This document shows, piece by piece, positions 26,666-36,646 of a DNA stretch of 64,000 nt. Each line of letters begins with the position of its first letter. The stretch's first letter is position 1. The notes below the pieces were generated by a model. That model was not told the origin of the DNA, searched no databases, and worked only from the letters and a program-made list of their open reading frames with translations. Source of the DNA: an uncultured Aquimarina sp. (GTDB lineage Bacteria > Bacteroidota > Bacteroidia > Flavobacteriales > Flavobacteriaceae); contig CANMCO010000009.1 in assembly GCA_947496355.1 (NCBI GenBank), forward strand, positions 176,421 to 240,420, written 5' to 3'. The translations under genes and the position numbers were made by a program.

Positions 26666-27988
26666 ATGAAAAATTTCCTTTTTGTAATCCTAACTATTTA
26701 TTGTGTGAATAGCTATTCTCAAATACTTCCCGAAAGAGAAAGATCTGCGGTGATAGATATGGTTTTAGAAGATCGTTTTAATAATTTGTTACCGCAATTA
26801 ATGGATCGTACAGGTTTTGATATGTGGATTGTAATTTCTAGAGAGTATAATGAAGACCCTGTACTTAAAACTATGTTACCTTCAACTTGGCTTAATGCAA
26901 GAAGAAGAACAATATTAGTTTTTTATAGAGATAAAGCTAATAATAATATAGAAAAATTAGCCGTTGCCAGATATAATGTAGGTAAAAATATTGATTCTGC
27001 TTGGGATAAAGAAAAGCAACCGCTTCAATGGAAAGCATTGGTGGATTTGATTGAAAAAAGAAATCCGTCAACTATAGGAATTAATTTTTCGAAAAATTTT
27101 GGAATCGTAGACGGAATCGTTAAAACGGATTATGATGAATTCATGGACGTACTGCCGCAAGAATACAAATCTAAAGTAACATCTGCAGAAAAATTATCAA
27201 TTGCTTGGGTAGAAACGCGTACCGAGCAAGAAATGGAAATATATAAAGAATTAGTTCAGATTACTCATGATATTATTGCAGAAGCTTTTAGTACTTCAGT
27301 TATAAAGCCGGGAACTACAACAACAGATGATGTTGTGTGGTGGTTAAGACAAAAAGTCACTGATATGGGTTTAAAAACTTGGTTTCATCCCACGGTAGAT
27401 ATACAACGTTCTGGAGAAGCGTTACAGAGCCATATAGTTTCATTTTCAGACAGACCAAAGGATAAAGTGATTAGACCAGGAGATTTAATTCATTGCGATT
27501 TCGGAATTACATATTTGAGACTGAATACTGACTGTCAGCAGCATGCATATATCCTTAGAAATGATGAGACAGCTCCTCCCAAATTTTTGACCAAAGCTTT
27601 TAGTGATGGTAATCGTGTTCAAGATATTTTTACTTCAAATTTTGAAACCGGTAAGACTGGAAATGAAATTTTATTAAAATCCCTAGAACAAGGAAGGGCA
27701 GAAGGTCTAAAACCATCAATTTATACACACCCATTGGGATTATATGGCCATTCTTCTGGCCCAACTATTGGGATGTGGGATTCTCAAGGAGGAGTAGTAG
27801 GAACAGGGGATTATCCATTATATGAAAACACAGTTTATGCTATAGAGCTAAATACAACAGTTACGCTACCAGAATGGAAAAAAGATATTCGAATAATGCT
27901 TGAAGAGGCTGGGTTTTGGGGAAAAGAAGGTTTTAGATATGTAAATGAAAGGCAAACAGAGCTAATTACAATACCAAAACGTAAATAA
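26666..27988 (+). CDS. Exported M24 family metallopeptidase (Xaa-Pro aminopeptidase-like)
   Basis: 440 residues with a signal peptide ending near NSYSQ. A creatinase/aminopeptidase-P N-terminal domain precedes the pita-bread domain, whose metal ligands fit DLIHCDFGITYLRLNTDC (two Asp), HPLGLYGHSSGP (His) and terminal Glu residues in YAIELNT and MLEEAG. It probably trims proline-containing peptides in the periplasm. It is 13 bases downstream of the VWA/plug/TPR gene, and a strong terminator follows. Confidence 0.88.
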   Translation: MKNFLFVILTIYCVNSYSQILPERERSAVIDMVLEDRFNNLLPQLMDRTGFDMWIVISREYNEDPVLKTMLPSTWLNARRRTILVFYRDKANNNIEKLAVARYNVGKNIDSAWDKEKQPLQWKALVDLIEKRNPSTIGINFSKNFGIVDGIVKTDYDEFMDVLPQEYKSKVTSAEKLSIAWVETRTEQEMEIYKELVQITHDIIAEAFSTSVIKPGTTTTDDVVWWLRQKVTDMGLKTWFHPTVDIQRSGEALQSHIVSFSDRPKDKVIRPGDLIHCDFGITYLRLNTDCQQHAYILRNDETAPPKFLTKAFSDGNRVQDIFTSNFETGKTGNEILLKSLEQGRAEGLKPSIYTHPLGLYGHSSGPTIGMWDSQGGVVGTGDYPLYENTVYAIELNTTVTLPEWKKDIRIMLEEAGFWGKEGFRYVNERQTELITIPKRK

Positions 27989-28003
27989 TGTATTTATGAA
28001 AAA

Positions 28004-28029
28004 ATCGTCTTAATATTTATTAAGACGAT
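28004..28029 (+). terminator. Terminator after the M24 peptidase
   Basis: Perfect arms 28004-28013 (ATCGTCTTAA) and 28020-28029 around TATTTA; it may also serve the convergent gene ending at 28084. Confidence 0.75.
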
Positions 28030-28083
28030 CCTCATTTTGTAATACATGATTTTTAGTAGCATATTTGATACTAATACTACTTT

Positions 28084-28803
28084 TTACTGTATTCCTGTCA
28101 ATTCGTGATACCCTATTAGTTTACCTTTTTTATTATATGATTCTGACTTTACAACCATTACGTCGTTATAATACCATTCTTTACCAGTACCTGTTATATT
28201 AATAATCCCAAATTTAGATTTAAAATCAAAAGTCACTTTTTGACACATATATGTTCCTGCAGGAGTGGTTATTTGTTCTTCTCCTACGATTTTACGATTA
28301 AAGATATTAAAAGTTAGAGTAACAAGTGTAAAGGTATCGTCCTGATTGCTTACTTTGATAGATATTGTTCCGTCATTAAGTTCGTCTCCTGGTTTCATAC
28401 CAACGGGAAATTCTAAAACATCTCCGTCTATTTTTAAGCTAAGATTGTTCTTATTATGTTCTGAAAGTTTATCAAAATTGAAAAACCTAAGCATATCCAT
28501 ACTAAAAAGACCCTCTTGACAATTAGCCTTGTATTCTGTACTGAAGGTCTCTTTGTTTTTTTGGTCAGTTACGGTGGCTTTTATAATAGCAGAAAGACTA
28601 TTGCTAGTCCCTGAAACAGACATTGTTTCGTGAGTAGTTGTACTTTCTTTTTTACCTTTTTTTGTATACTGTGTATAAGTTAATGTTGCTCCTTTTTTCA
28701 TAAAAGGTACAGCATTACATTCCTGAGCATATGATACACTAGTAAATAATAAACTAATAAGTGTAAAAACAGTAATTATTAGTACTTCAATTTTTGTTCT
28801 CAT
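28084..28803 (-). CDS. TapB family secreted protein
   Basis: 239 residues with a Sec signal ending near VSYAQ. The mature part opens with a Cys and PFMKKGATLTYTQYTKKGK, and has the TapB/DUF3108-like pattern: long beta strands, LEFPVGMKPGDELNDG and a TPAGTYMCQKVTFDF region, then WYYNDVMVVKSESYNKKGKL. Probably periplasmic; function unknown. It starts 5 bases after the VWA lipoprotein gene, so the two are coupled. Confidence 0.75.
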   Translation of the reverse strand: MRTKIEVLIITVFTLISLLFTSVSYAQECNAVPFMKKGATLTYTQYTKKGKKESTTTHETMSVSGTSNSLSAIIKATVTDQKNKETFSTEYKANCQEGLFSMDMLRFFNFDKLSEHNKNNLSLKIDGDVLEFPVGMKPGDELNDGTISIKVSNQDDTFTLVTLTFNIFNRKIVGEEQITTPAGTYMCQKVTFDFKSKFGIINITGTGKEWYYNDVMVVKSESYNKKGKLIGYHELTGIQ

Positions 28804-28808
28804 CGTAA

Positions 28809-29510
28809 TTACATTTTGGAAGTAATGAACGTACCGTTATGTTCCTGAGCCAATGTTCTCATAAAGTTATGATCTGCATCTTCACCAAAAGCAATAGTGT
28901 GTATGATCACATTATTTGTGTTTATTTGTCGGATTTCTTCCAAAACAGCAGCAGGACCACCGTTTGGTAAACCATCGCTCATTAATACAATTTCTTGCAC
29001 TCCTGGTAATGATAGTGCTTCTGCAAGGCCTAATGATGTGTTTGTTCCACCACCAGCTTTAAGATTTTCTACAAATATGTTTGCAGAAGTTCTAGACATA
29101 TTACTGGCAATTCGCAACTCTACAGATTGCTTGGTGACATCATTATTATAAGCAAATACAGCAAATTTTTTACTATCAGGTAATCCTTTTATTGCAGGAA
29201 TTAGTTTTCGTTTTACAGCACCTAGTTTGGTGGCTTGCTTGGTTACTTGCTTACCCAAAATACTTCCTATCTTTCCCCCAATTGCATTGCTAACAGCACT
29301 ACCTGCCTTATTTCCGGCTTCACGCATTACCTGATCCTTTATCGAACCTTCATCGATTCCTTCCATACTACCAGAAATGTCTATTAGGTAAAGTGTATTT
29401 CGAGTTGATGTTTCAATCCCAAAGAATTCATTAGATTTCTGCATTACATAACAAGACTGAAACGTTGAAAATACAAGACAAAGTGATAGTAGTGATATTA
29501 CTTTTTTCAT
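28809..29510 (-). CDS. VWA-domain lipoprotein
   Basis: 233 residues. Lipoprotein signal ends in FSTFQSC (Cys20). The von Willebrand A domain has a complete MIDAS: YLIDISGSMEG (DxSxS), GGGTNTSLG (Thr) and VLMSDGLPNGG (Asp). A Gly/Ala/Lys-rich helical insert (about 60-95, AGSAVSNAIGGKIGSILGKQ) sits after the first motif. It probably binds a protein partner through a metal ion. It lies in a three-gene run with an upstream lipoprotein (39-base gap) and a downstream TapB protein (5-base gap). Confidence 0.88.
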   Translation of the reverse strand: MKKVISLLSLCLVFSTFQSCYVMQKSNEFFGIETSTRNTLYLIDISGSMEGIDEGSIKDQVMREAGNKAGSAVSNAIGGKIGSILGKQVTKQATKLGAVKRKLIPAIKGLPDSKKFAVFAYNNDVTKQSVELRIASNMSRTSANIFVENLKAGGGTNTSLGLAEALSLPGVQEIVLMSDGLPNGGPAAVLEEIRQINTNNVIIHTIAFGEDADHNFMRTLAQEHNGTFITSKM

Positions 29511-29549
29511 TTTAAAATTTTTAGTATAAGATTTAGATAAATTGTGTGC

Positions 29550-30182
29550 TTATTCTGCTTTTTGTTCTAGTGATTTAAGATCTAATTCCCCAGCTGCCTT
29601 TTTCAGTTTCTCTATAGAAACTCTATCACCTTCCAAAGAAACAATAAACCTATTAGAAATCATAAGATCTATTTTAGAATTTACACTATCCTCATAATCA
29701 TCTTTTTCTACTTCTTCAATTGCTTTATAACCAATAATTGTAGAGGATTTTCTATATCCACGATCACTCTCTTCTTCAAAATCTCTTGCAAAACCTAAAC
29801 GAGATAATGTAATCATTGCACTTCCCGTTTCTCCTGCACCATCAATAATTGAAAATGAAATTATATCCCCATTTTCATTTTCGTATTCTGCTTCGGCCAT
29901 GGATACATCGGTCATAAACTGATTGCCAACAGAGAACTTTTTTCTTGGATATCCTATTAAACTTTGAGGAAGTAATTCTTTAAGTTCATCATTTGTTATA
30001 GGAGTTGCTTTTACAAGCTTATCGTTTTCTTCTTCTATTTTTTCGGCTTCTTTAGCAATTTTATTCAGATCCGAAACACCTTCTATCATTTCAAATAATC
30101 CAGGTTCCTTATCTTCTTTTTTGTCTTTTCCGCAGGAAGCTGATATACATATAACTAACAATGTCAAGATTGTTTTTTTCAT
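29550..30182 (-). CDS. Lipoprotein, unknown
   Basis: 210 residues with a lipoprotein signal ending in CISASC (Cys17), then a charged Lys/Glu/Asp stretch. A coiled-coil-like segment (about 35-60, LNKIAKEAEKIEEENDK) precedes an alpha/beta region: PQSLIGYPRKKFSVG, AEAEYENENGDIISFSIIDGAG and a last helix LKKAAGELDLKSLEQK. I recognise no named family. It is first in a run with the VWA lipoprotein and TapB genes. Confidence 0.65.
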   Translation of the reverse strand: MKKTILTLLVICISASCGKDKKEDKEPGLFEMIEGVSDLNKIAKEAEKIEEENDKLVKATPITNDELKELLPQSLIGYPRKKFSVGNQFMTDVSMAEAEYENENGDIISFSIIDGAGETGSAMITLSRLGFARDFEEESDRGYRKSSTIIGYKAIEEVEKDDYEDSVNSKIDLMISNRFIVSLEGDRVSIEKLKKAAGELDLKSLEQKAE

Positions 30183-30310
30183 TATTCTAATTGTTTTGAT
30201 TTGTGTAAAAATTAGTTCTATGAACTAAGTTAAATCTATTAATGATAAGATTTTTACCAAATTAGAATTTGAAAGGAGGTTTTTAGAATCCCTAGGGTAT
30301 ATTAGAGAAT

Positions 30311-31060
30311 TTAAAGATGCTTTTCTATAAAATCAATTAAATTTTTCTTTCTGCTCTGTGCTACCGGAATGGTATGGATCTCTTTTAGGATCACTTCTTC
30401 ATTTCTCTTATTGAATGACGTAACGTGCATAAGGTTAATTAAATAACTTTGGTGAGCTCTAAAGAAATTTTGAAAAGTGAGTTTTTTATCAAATGATTTT
30501 AGTGGCTTAGATACCAATATTTCTTTACCATTTATAAGAAGAAAGGTGGTATAGTTGCTATCAGATTTGGCATAAAGAATATCCTTAAGCTTTACAATAT
30601 GCATAGCTTCTGCATTCTTGAGTACTATCTTTTTTGATTCTTCATTATCAGAAAGGTTTTGTAATAATGTATTTAACTGAAGTTGATAGTTTTCTTTATG
30701 AATATCTTTAATCACCTTATCAAGGGCTATAATCATTTCTTTTTCGGCATAAGGTTTAAGTAAGTAGTCTAACGCACTAAATTTAAAAGCATCTATAGCG
30801 AATTTGGCAAAAGAGGTAGTAAATATAATTTTGAAATCAACATTTTCAAATAGTTTAAGAAATTCAAAAGCATTTCCATCGGTAAGAAATACATCAAGAA
30901 CAATAAAATCAGGTTGAAGTTCTTTTATAGTATTGGCGGCCCCTACAATAGTATCTGCATTGCCAATAATATCAATGCCACCATATTGTTTTATAATAGA
31001 ATATGCATATTCGTATGCTTGGGGGTCATCTTCAACAATAAAACAAGATACGTTACTCAT
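30311..31060 (-). CDS. LytTR response regulator
   Basis: 249 residues. The receiver domain has the acidic pair in CFIVEDDP, phosphoacceptor Asp56 in FIVLDVFLTDG, Thr in IIFTTSFAKFA and Lys in YLLKPYAEKE. The C-terminal LytTR DNA-binding domain (about 145-245) includes ILYAKSDSNYTTFLL and FFRAHQSYLINL. It is 23 bases downstream of the histidine kinase gene and is its obvious partner. Confidence 0.93.
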   Translation of the reverse strand: MSNVSCFIVEDDPQAYEYAYSIIKQYGGIDIIGNADTIVGAANTIKELQPDFIVLDVFLTDGNAFEFLKLFENVDFKIIFTTSFAKFAIDAFKFSALDYLLKPYAEKEMIIALDKVIKDIHKENYQLQLNTLLQNLSDNEESKKIVLKNAEAMHIVKLKDILYAKSDSNYTTFLLINGKEILVSKPLKSFDKKLTFQNFFRAHQSYLINLMHVTSFNKRNEEVILKEIHTIPVAQSRKKNLIDFIEKHL

Positions 31061-31083
31061 AAATCAAAGATATTATACTTTTT

Positions 31084-32922
31084 TTAGGCAGCAGTAAAAC
31101 TTAGTGTTACCTGTGTTCCTGTAGAGGAAGATTCGATATGTATATCCCCATTAAAACTTTTTGATGTCCTGTTTAAATTTTTTAATTGCTCCTTTATGAT
31201 ACCCATACTCATTGATTTATGCAATGTTTTTGAGTCTTCTTTGCTCGTCTCAAACCCATTTCCATTATCGGTTATCGAAACATATAAAAAACCATTCTTC
31301 TTATAATATCTTACATTTATACTTCCATCTGCAATGTTTTTCAATCCATGAAGTACCGCATTTTCTACAAATGGTTGGGTAATTAGTGTAGGTAGCCTGT
31401 CAAAATCCTCGTCTACTGAATCTTCAATATTTATAGTATATACAAAGGAACTATTGTGATTAAGTTCTTGTAGATTTAGATATGACTCTAATGCCAGTTT
31501 ATCATCTTCAACCGTAATAAAGTTTTCATCTGATTTTTCCAAGACTAGTCTAATCAACTTAGAGTAACTGGCCAAATATGAACCTGACTTTTCTTTATCA
31601 TTTTTATGGATAAAATTTTGGATACTTTGTAAAGCGTTAAATAAAAAATGAGGATTCAGCTGGGTTTTTCTTAATTTTTGTCGCAGTAATACTGTATCTA
31701 ATTGTTGTTTTGTCTTGTAATTTTTGAATCCAAAATATCCCAAAACCAGAAAAAACAATCCAAAGGCTAGTAGCACCATCAATAGATATTTTTGCTGAGA
31801 AATAGTTAATGCCTGCAATTCATTTTTAGTATCTAAAATATCAATTTGTTGTTGTTTTTTTTCAGATTCAAACTGCTCTGTTAATTTGGCAACTTTTTCC
31901 TTTTGCTGCGCGTTGGTAATTGAGTCCTTAAGTCCGTCTTTAAGATCTGCATAATAAATGGCTTTTTTATAATCCTTTAAACCAATATAGGACTCCTTAA
32001 GATTATTGAAAATATAAGATTTTAGTACCCCTTGTGCTCCTAGCATAGCACTATCAAGATAAGTGATTGCTTTGCGATGTTCTTTTTTCTTGAGATAGGA
32101 ATACCCTAAGTTATTATAGGTATATCCAAGAGTATGCAGGTTATTAAGTTCTTTTTTGAGTTCTATTCCCTTTTTACCATATGAAATTGCCTTATCATAT
32201 TCTGCTCCTTCCTCTGCATAGTAGTTAGATAGGTTACTGTAAATTACAGAAAGTACACGTTTAGAATTAACTTTTTTTGCCAGTTTTTCAGCCTCAGTAG
32301 CACTTGTTAAGTACTTTTTGAATAGCTTTTGATCGTAATAAATAGTACTTAGATTTACTAGAATTTGTAAACGTATTGACTCATTAAAATCACTTAGTGG
32401 CAAAGCTTTTTCAAAATATGATAATGCCTTTTCAAAATGTTTTAAACTTGCGTTAATCGATCCAATGTTTGCATATGTATTGACTAATAATTTAGAGTTA
32501 TTAGAATTCTCAAGAATTTTTGCAGCTTTAAGGTATAGGTTTAGCGCCTTTTCAAAATCTTGTTTATAGTATTGTATGGTTCCCAAATTATGCCAAGTTT
32601 GTCCCTTAATATGATTAGGGAGCACCTTGGTTAAGTTATTTTGAAGAAGAGAATCGGCTTCTGAAAATCCTTTCTTGAAAATAAGAATACTACTTTTTTG
32701 TAAGTGTGATTTTGCAAGAAGTGAATCATTATTAATTGATTTGGATAACTTCAAAGCTTTATCACAATAATACAAAGAACTGTCTATATTTTTGTGCAAA
32801 TACGTTTTTGAAAGTGATAAACTTTTTTCTATCTCTAATGAGTTATCTGTATCAGATTGAGCATTTAGATTTAAAGAATTTATAACAAATACACTAATAA
32901 GAATTCTATAAAATATCTTCAT
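31084..32922 (-). CDS. TPR-containing sensor histidine kinase, LytS/YehU type
   Basis: 612 residues. A signal peptide precedes TPR repeats (about 30-340; for example SLLAKSHLQKSSILIF and KALSYFEKALPLSD), a short coiled coil, a membrane segment (about 380-400, YLLMVLLAFGLFFLVLG) and a His_kinase domain with the phospho-His in QLNPHFLFNALQSIQNF. The ATPase part has FVENAVLHGLKNI (N box) and VSITDNGNGFE (G1). The periplasmic TPR region is the likely sensor. It starts 11 bases after the carboxylase gene. Confidence 0.93.
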   Translation of the reverse strand: MKIFYRILISVFVINSLNLNAQSDTDNSLEIEKSLSLSKTYLHKNIDSSLYYCDKALKLSKSINNDSLLAKSHLQKSSILIFKKGFSEADSLLQNNLTKVLPNHIKGQTWHNLGTIQYYKQDFEKALNLYLKAAKILENSNNSKLLVNTYANIGSINASLKHFEKALSYFEKALPLSDFNESIRLQILVNLSTIYYDQKLFKKYLTSATEAEKLAKKVNSKRVLSVIYSNLSNYYAEEGAEYDKAISYGKKGIELKKELNNLHTLGYTYNNLGYSYLKKKEHRKAITYLDSAMLGAQGVLKSYIFNNLKESYIGLKDYKKAIYYADLKDGLKDSITNAQQKEKVAKLTEQFESEKKQQQIDILDTKNELQALTISQQKYLLMVLLAFGLFFLVLGYFGFKNYKTKQQLDTVLLRQKLRKTQLNPHFLFNALQSIQNFIHKNDKEKSGSYLASYSKLIRLVLEKSDENFITVEDDKLALESYLNLQELNHNSSFVYTINIEDSVDEDFDRLPTLITQPFVENAVLHGLKNIADGSINVRYYKKNGFLYVSITDNGNGFETSKEDSKTLHKSMSMGIIKEQLKNLNRTSKSFNGDIHIESSSTGTQVTLSFTAA

Positions 32923-32933
32923 CTAATAACTAA

Positions 32934-34562
32934 TTATGCCTGGATAACCCCTAAATTAAATTTCTTCTCAATTGGAGCATGGTTTGCTGCTTCAATGCCC
33001 ATAGAAATAACTTTTCTGGTATCTAAGGGATCTATAATTCCGTCTGTCCATATTCGTGCAGCGGCATAATAGGGTGAAATCTGCCTATCATATCTAGCTT
33101 TGATTTTGTCATAGAGTGCTTTTTCATCTTCTTCAGAAATGGTTTCTCCTTTTTTCTTTAATGAAGCAGTTTCTATCTGTAGCAATACTTTTGCTGCTTG
33201 TGCACCGCCCATAACAGCTAATTCTGCACTTGGCCACGCATAAATAAGCCTTGGGTCATATGCCTTACCACACATTGCATAATTTCCTGCACCGTAAGAA
33301 TTACCAATTACAATGGTGAACTTGGGAACAACACTATTACTTACAGCATTTACCATTTTGGCACCATCTTTAATTATACCACCATGCTCACTTTTACTAC
33401 CGACCATAAATCCAGTTACGTCTTGTAAAAATATTAATGGTATTTTCTTTTGATTACAATTCGCTATGAATCGAGTAGCTTTGTCTGCAGAATCAGAGTA
33501 AATCACACCACCAAATTGCATTTCTCCTTTTTTGGTTTTCACAATTTTTCGTTGATTAGCAACAATTCCAACCGCCCAACCATCAACTCGTGCATATCCA
33601 GTAATAATACTTTGACCATACCCCGCTTTGTATTCTTCAAAATCAGAAGCATCTACCAAACGATTAATAATCTCCATCATATCGTATTGTTCATTTCTTG
33701 CTTTTGGTAGAATACCATATATTTCTGAAGGATCTTCCTTTGGTTTAGAAGGTTTGATACGGTTAAACCCTGCTTTGTCAAAATCACCGATTTTAGACAT
33801 TATGTTTTTGATAGTTTCCAGAGCATCTTTATCATCTTTAGCTTTATAATCAGTTACTCCAGATATTTCACAATGCGTAGTTGCACCACCTAAAGTTTCA
33901 TTGTCAATAGTCTCTCCAATAGCAGCTTTTACAAGATAACTACCCGCAAGGAATATGCTTCCGGTTTTATCAACGATCAATGCTTCATCACTCATAATAG
34001 GTAAATAGGCTCCTCCGGCAACACAACTTCCCATAACCGCAGATATTTGTGTAATACCCATACTACTCATAACCGCATTATTTCGAAAGATTCTTCCAAA
34101 ATGTTCTTTGTCGGGAAATATTTCATCCTGCATAGGAAGATAGACTCCGGCGCTATCCACAAGATAAATGATTGGTAGTTTATTTTCAATAGATAACTCT
34201 TGGGCTCTTAGGTTTTTCTTTCCAGTGATTGGGAACCAAGCTCCTGCTTTTACCGTAGCATCATTTGCAACAACGATACATTGTTTACCACTTACATACC
34301 CAATTTTTACAACCACACCACCGCTAGGACAGCCTCCGTGTTCTTCATACATATCTTCACCTGCAAAAGCACCAATTTCGATACTTTTAGAGTCATTGTC
34401 TAATAAGTAATTGATTCTTTCTCGTGCTGTCATTTTTCCCTTTGCATGAAGCTTTTCAATTCGTTTTTCACCCCCGCCAAGTTTAACCTTAGCCAACCTT
34501 TGCTTTAGTTCTGATACTAAAAGTTTATTATGATCTTCGTTCTTGTTGAAGTTTATATCCAT
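32934..34562 (-). CDS. Acyl-CoA carboxylase carboxyltransferase subunit, methylcrotonyl-CoA type
   Basis: 542 residues from the Met of MDINFNKNEDHNK; the ORF extends 12 codons upstream, which is unlikely. The two crotonase-like halves carry DSAGVYLPMQDEIFPDKEHFG, MGSCVAGGAYLPIMSDE, then FLQDVTGFMVGS and IGNSYGAGNYAMCG with YAWPSAELAVMGG. The DSAGVYLP-type segment is closest to MccB, giving a likely role in leucine breakdown; propionyl-CoA use is possible. The biotin-carboxylase subunit is not next to it. The kinase gene follows after 11 bases. Confidence 0.9.
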   Translation of the reverse strand: MDINFNKNEDHNKLLVSELKQRLAKVKLGGGEKRIEKLHAKGKMTARERINYLLDNDSKSIEIGAFAGEDMYEEHGGCPSGGVVVKIGYVSGKQCIVVANDATVKAGAWFPITGKKNLRAQELSIENKLPIIYLVDSAGVYLPMQDEIFPDKEHFGRIFRNNAVMSSMGITQISAVMGSCVAGGAYLPIMSDEALIVDKTGSIFLAGSYLVKAAIGETIDNETLGGATTHCEISGVTDYKAKDDKDALETIKNIMSKIGDFDKAGFNRIKPSKPKEDPSEIYGILPKARNEQYDMMEIINRLVDASDFEEYKAGYGQSIITGYARVDGWAVGIVANQRKIVKTKKGEMQFGGVIYSDSADKATRFIANCNQKKIPLIFLQDVTGFMVGSKSEHGGIIKDGAKMVNAVSNSVVPKFTIVIGNSYGAGNYAMCGKAYDPRLIYAWPSAELAVMGGAQAAKVLLQIETASLKKKGETISEEDEKALYDKIKARYDRQISPYYAAARIWTDGIIDPLDTRKVISMGIEAANHAPIEKKFNLGVIQA

Positions 34563-34789
34563 TTGTGTGTATTGTTTGCACGAAAATACAAAAAACACTT
34601 AGTTTATAAAGAGTCGGTCGTTATTTTAAGTATATGGATTCAATGTTTCAAAACTATTAAGTTTTACAATTTAAGTGTTTGATTATTAACTAATTAATAA
34701 TGTTTTTTGGTAACTAATTAACACTCTCATAATGTTTTTAAGATTATTTTAAGGTAAAATTAAACACATAATAATCAAACAATTCAACT

Positions 34790-36205
34790 ATGAGACTTTT
34801 AAATTTTAGCTCTATTATTTCATTTTTAGTGTTTTTTTCCACTTTTATAAGTTGTACAACCGATGATCAATCTGTTTATGAACCAATTGAATCTATTTCA
34901 TTAGTAATTGAAGGAGAGCAAAAGGTACAGACAAACTTTTATGATAATCAAGGACCACATGATCACAATTTTTCAGAAAAACGTTCTTCGGGCTTCACCG
35001 AAACATATGAATCGGGCTCCAAAGGAAGCTATGCCGGAGGAAGTGTTGATTTATCTCCTTCTGGTAGTTGGTATTTTAATGATGCATTAATTGGTACATT
35101 GTCTAACGACAGAAAATTTGGTTCTAAATCTGCACGTATCAGAAATACTGGGTATATAACAATGTCATTTAATATGGTCAATGGTGCAAAAACAGTTAGG
35201 GTTCGTCATGCTAAATACGGAAATGATGGCAATTCTACATGGAGACTTATTGTATCTTATAATAATGGTTCTTCTTGGTATTATGTGGGATCAACTGTCA
35301 CTACTAGTTCTACTTCTTTAAATACAGTTACATTTAACGTAAATGAAAATAGCAGTGCACGTTACGGTATTTATAAAACTTCTGGAGGATCTAACAGAAT
35401 TAATATAGATAATTTTGAAATAGTAACAGAATCTACAGGAGGTGGAGGTGTAGCATCCAGAGATAGCAATTTAACATTCGGAAATCCTTCAAACGCAGAT
35501 TCATCTTCGAATAATTATTTTTTATCAAAACCTGATTTTACGCTATCATATAACAATAGTAAAGGGACATCAAATTGGGTAAGCTGGCACCTTAGTAGTG
35601 CTTGGACTGGTAGTACACCACGATGTAACTGTTTTAAGCAGGACAGATCTTTACCAAGTAACTTTTTTAGAGCAACAACTAGCGATTATAGAGGATCTGG
35701 TTTTGATCGCGGACATTTATGCCCATCGGCAGATAGAAATGGAAGCGCCACTTCTAATGAAAATACCTTTTATATGACTAATATAGCACCTCAAGCACCC
35801 GATAATAATCAAAGAAGTTGGGCTAATTTTGAAAATTACCTTAGATCATTAACATTAGAAGGTAATGAAATTCATATTGTTTCTGGAGTTGTTGGTGCCG
35901 GAGGTACAGGAAGGAATGGTTTTGCATCTACAATAGATAATGGAAATATTACTGTCCCCGATTCTTTTTGGAAAGTTGCTCTAATATTACCAAACGGAAC
36001 GAATGATATTGCGAGAGTAACTACGTCAACAAGAGTAATCGCTATTAATGTCCCCAATGATCAGGGAATAAGTACTAATTGGACGCAATTTATTACGACC
36101 GTTAATAGCGTTGAAAACTTAACAGGGTATGACCTTCTGGAGAATTTACCTAACTCTATTGAGTCTATAATAGAGTCGAGATTAGATAATGGTCCTTTTA
36201 ACTAA
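34790..36205 (+). CDS. DNA/RNA non-specific endonuclease lipoprotein
   Basis: 471 residues. Lipoprotein signal ends in STFISC (Cys22). Residues about 60-215 form a Ser/Gly/Thr-rich beta-sandwich (GSYAGGSVDLSPSGSWYFND, RINIDNFEIV). A Gly linker (TGGGG) leads to the NUC1-type nuclease: FDRGHLCPSADRN (catalytic DRGH), FYMTNIAPQAPDNNQ (metal Asn) and WANFENYLR (Glu). It should degrade DNA and RNA outside the cell. Alone, with its own terminator. Confidence 0.92.
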   Translation: MRLLNFSSIISFLVFFSTFISCTTDDQSVYEPIESISLVIEGEQKVQTNFYDNQGPHDHNFSEKRSSGFTETYESGSKGSYAGGSVDLSPSGSWYFNDALIGTLSNDRKFGSKSARIRNTGYITMSFNMVNGAKTVRVRHAKYGNDGNSTWRLIVSYNNGSSWYYVGSTVTTSSTSLNTVTFNVNENSSARYGIYKTSGGSNRINIDNFEIVTESTGGGGVASRDSNLTFGNPSNADSSSNNYFLSKPDFTLSYNNSKGTSNWVSWHLSSAWTGSTPRCNCFKQDRSLPSNFFRATTSDYRGSGFDRGHLCPSADRNGSATSNENTFYMTNIAPQAPDNNQRSWANFENYLRSLTLEGNEIHIVSGVVGAGGTGRNGFASTIDNGNITVPDSFWKVALILPNGTNDIARVTTSTRVIAINVPNDQGISTNWTQFITTVNSVENLTGYDLLENLPNSIESIIESRLDNGPFN

Positions 36206-36230
36206 ATATCCTATGATTTTAATTTTTGAG

Positions 36231-36261
36231 CAGATACTCGAGTTCGGGTATCTGTTTTTTT
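36231..36261 (+). terminator. Terminator after the nuclease
   Basis: A 10-bp stem from 36231 (CAGATACTCG) pairs with 36245-36254 around AGTT with one G-T pair, followed by a T-run. Confidence 0.85.
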
Positions 36262-36414
36262 ATAAAAACTCAATTTTTAATTCACTGTAAAACAATCAAT
36301 AAGCTATTGTTAAATCTTAACAACCCCATAAAATCCATTTTTTTGACGATAAAATACCGATATTTGCATTTCATTTATGCATAAAGCATAACTAACCGTA
36401 CTAAATAACGACTT

Positions 36415-36597
36415 ATGGGAATGAATAAAAACACAGTATTGGCTTGGGCCACTTTTATAATGATTCTTGCAGGTTTAGGGCTTATTGCTTTAGGAGCTTT
36501 TAGATATAGAGATGTCTCAGGTTGGGGGTTTGCGGCTGTTGGACTAGGGTTTTTAGCAAATGCTTGGGTATTTAATGCTTTAAAAGGAAGAGTGTAA
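36415..36597 (+). CDS. CAL67264 family small membrane protein
   Basis: 60 residues with two membrane segments, about 9-30 (VLAWATFIMILAGLGLIALG) and 37-53 (GWGFAAVGLGFLANAWV). It matches the flavobacterial CAL67264 family as I recall it, including the position just upstream of ettA. Function unknown. An ORF on the opposite strand is the shadow. Confidence 0.75.
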   Translation: MGMNKNTVLAWATFIMILAGLGLIALGAFRYRDVSGWGFAAVGLGFLANAWVFNALKGRV

Positions 36598-36646
36598 ATT
36601 TTATACAAACAAAAAAATATTTTAAATAATAATAATTTAAGGGCTT

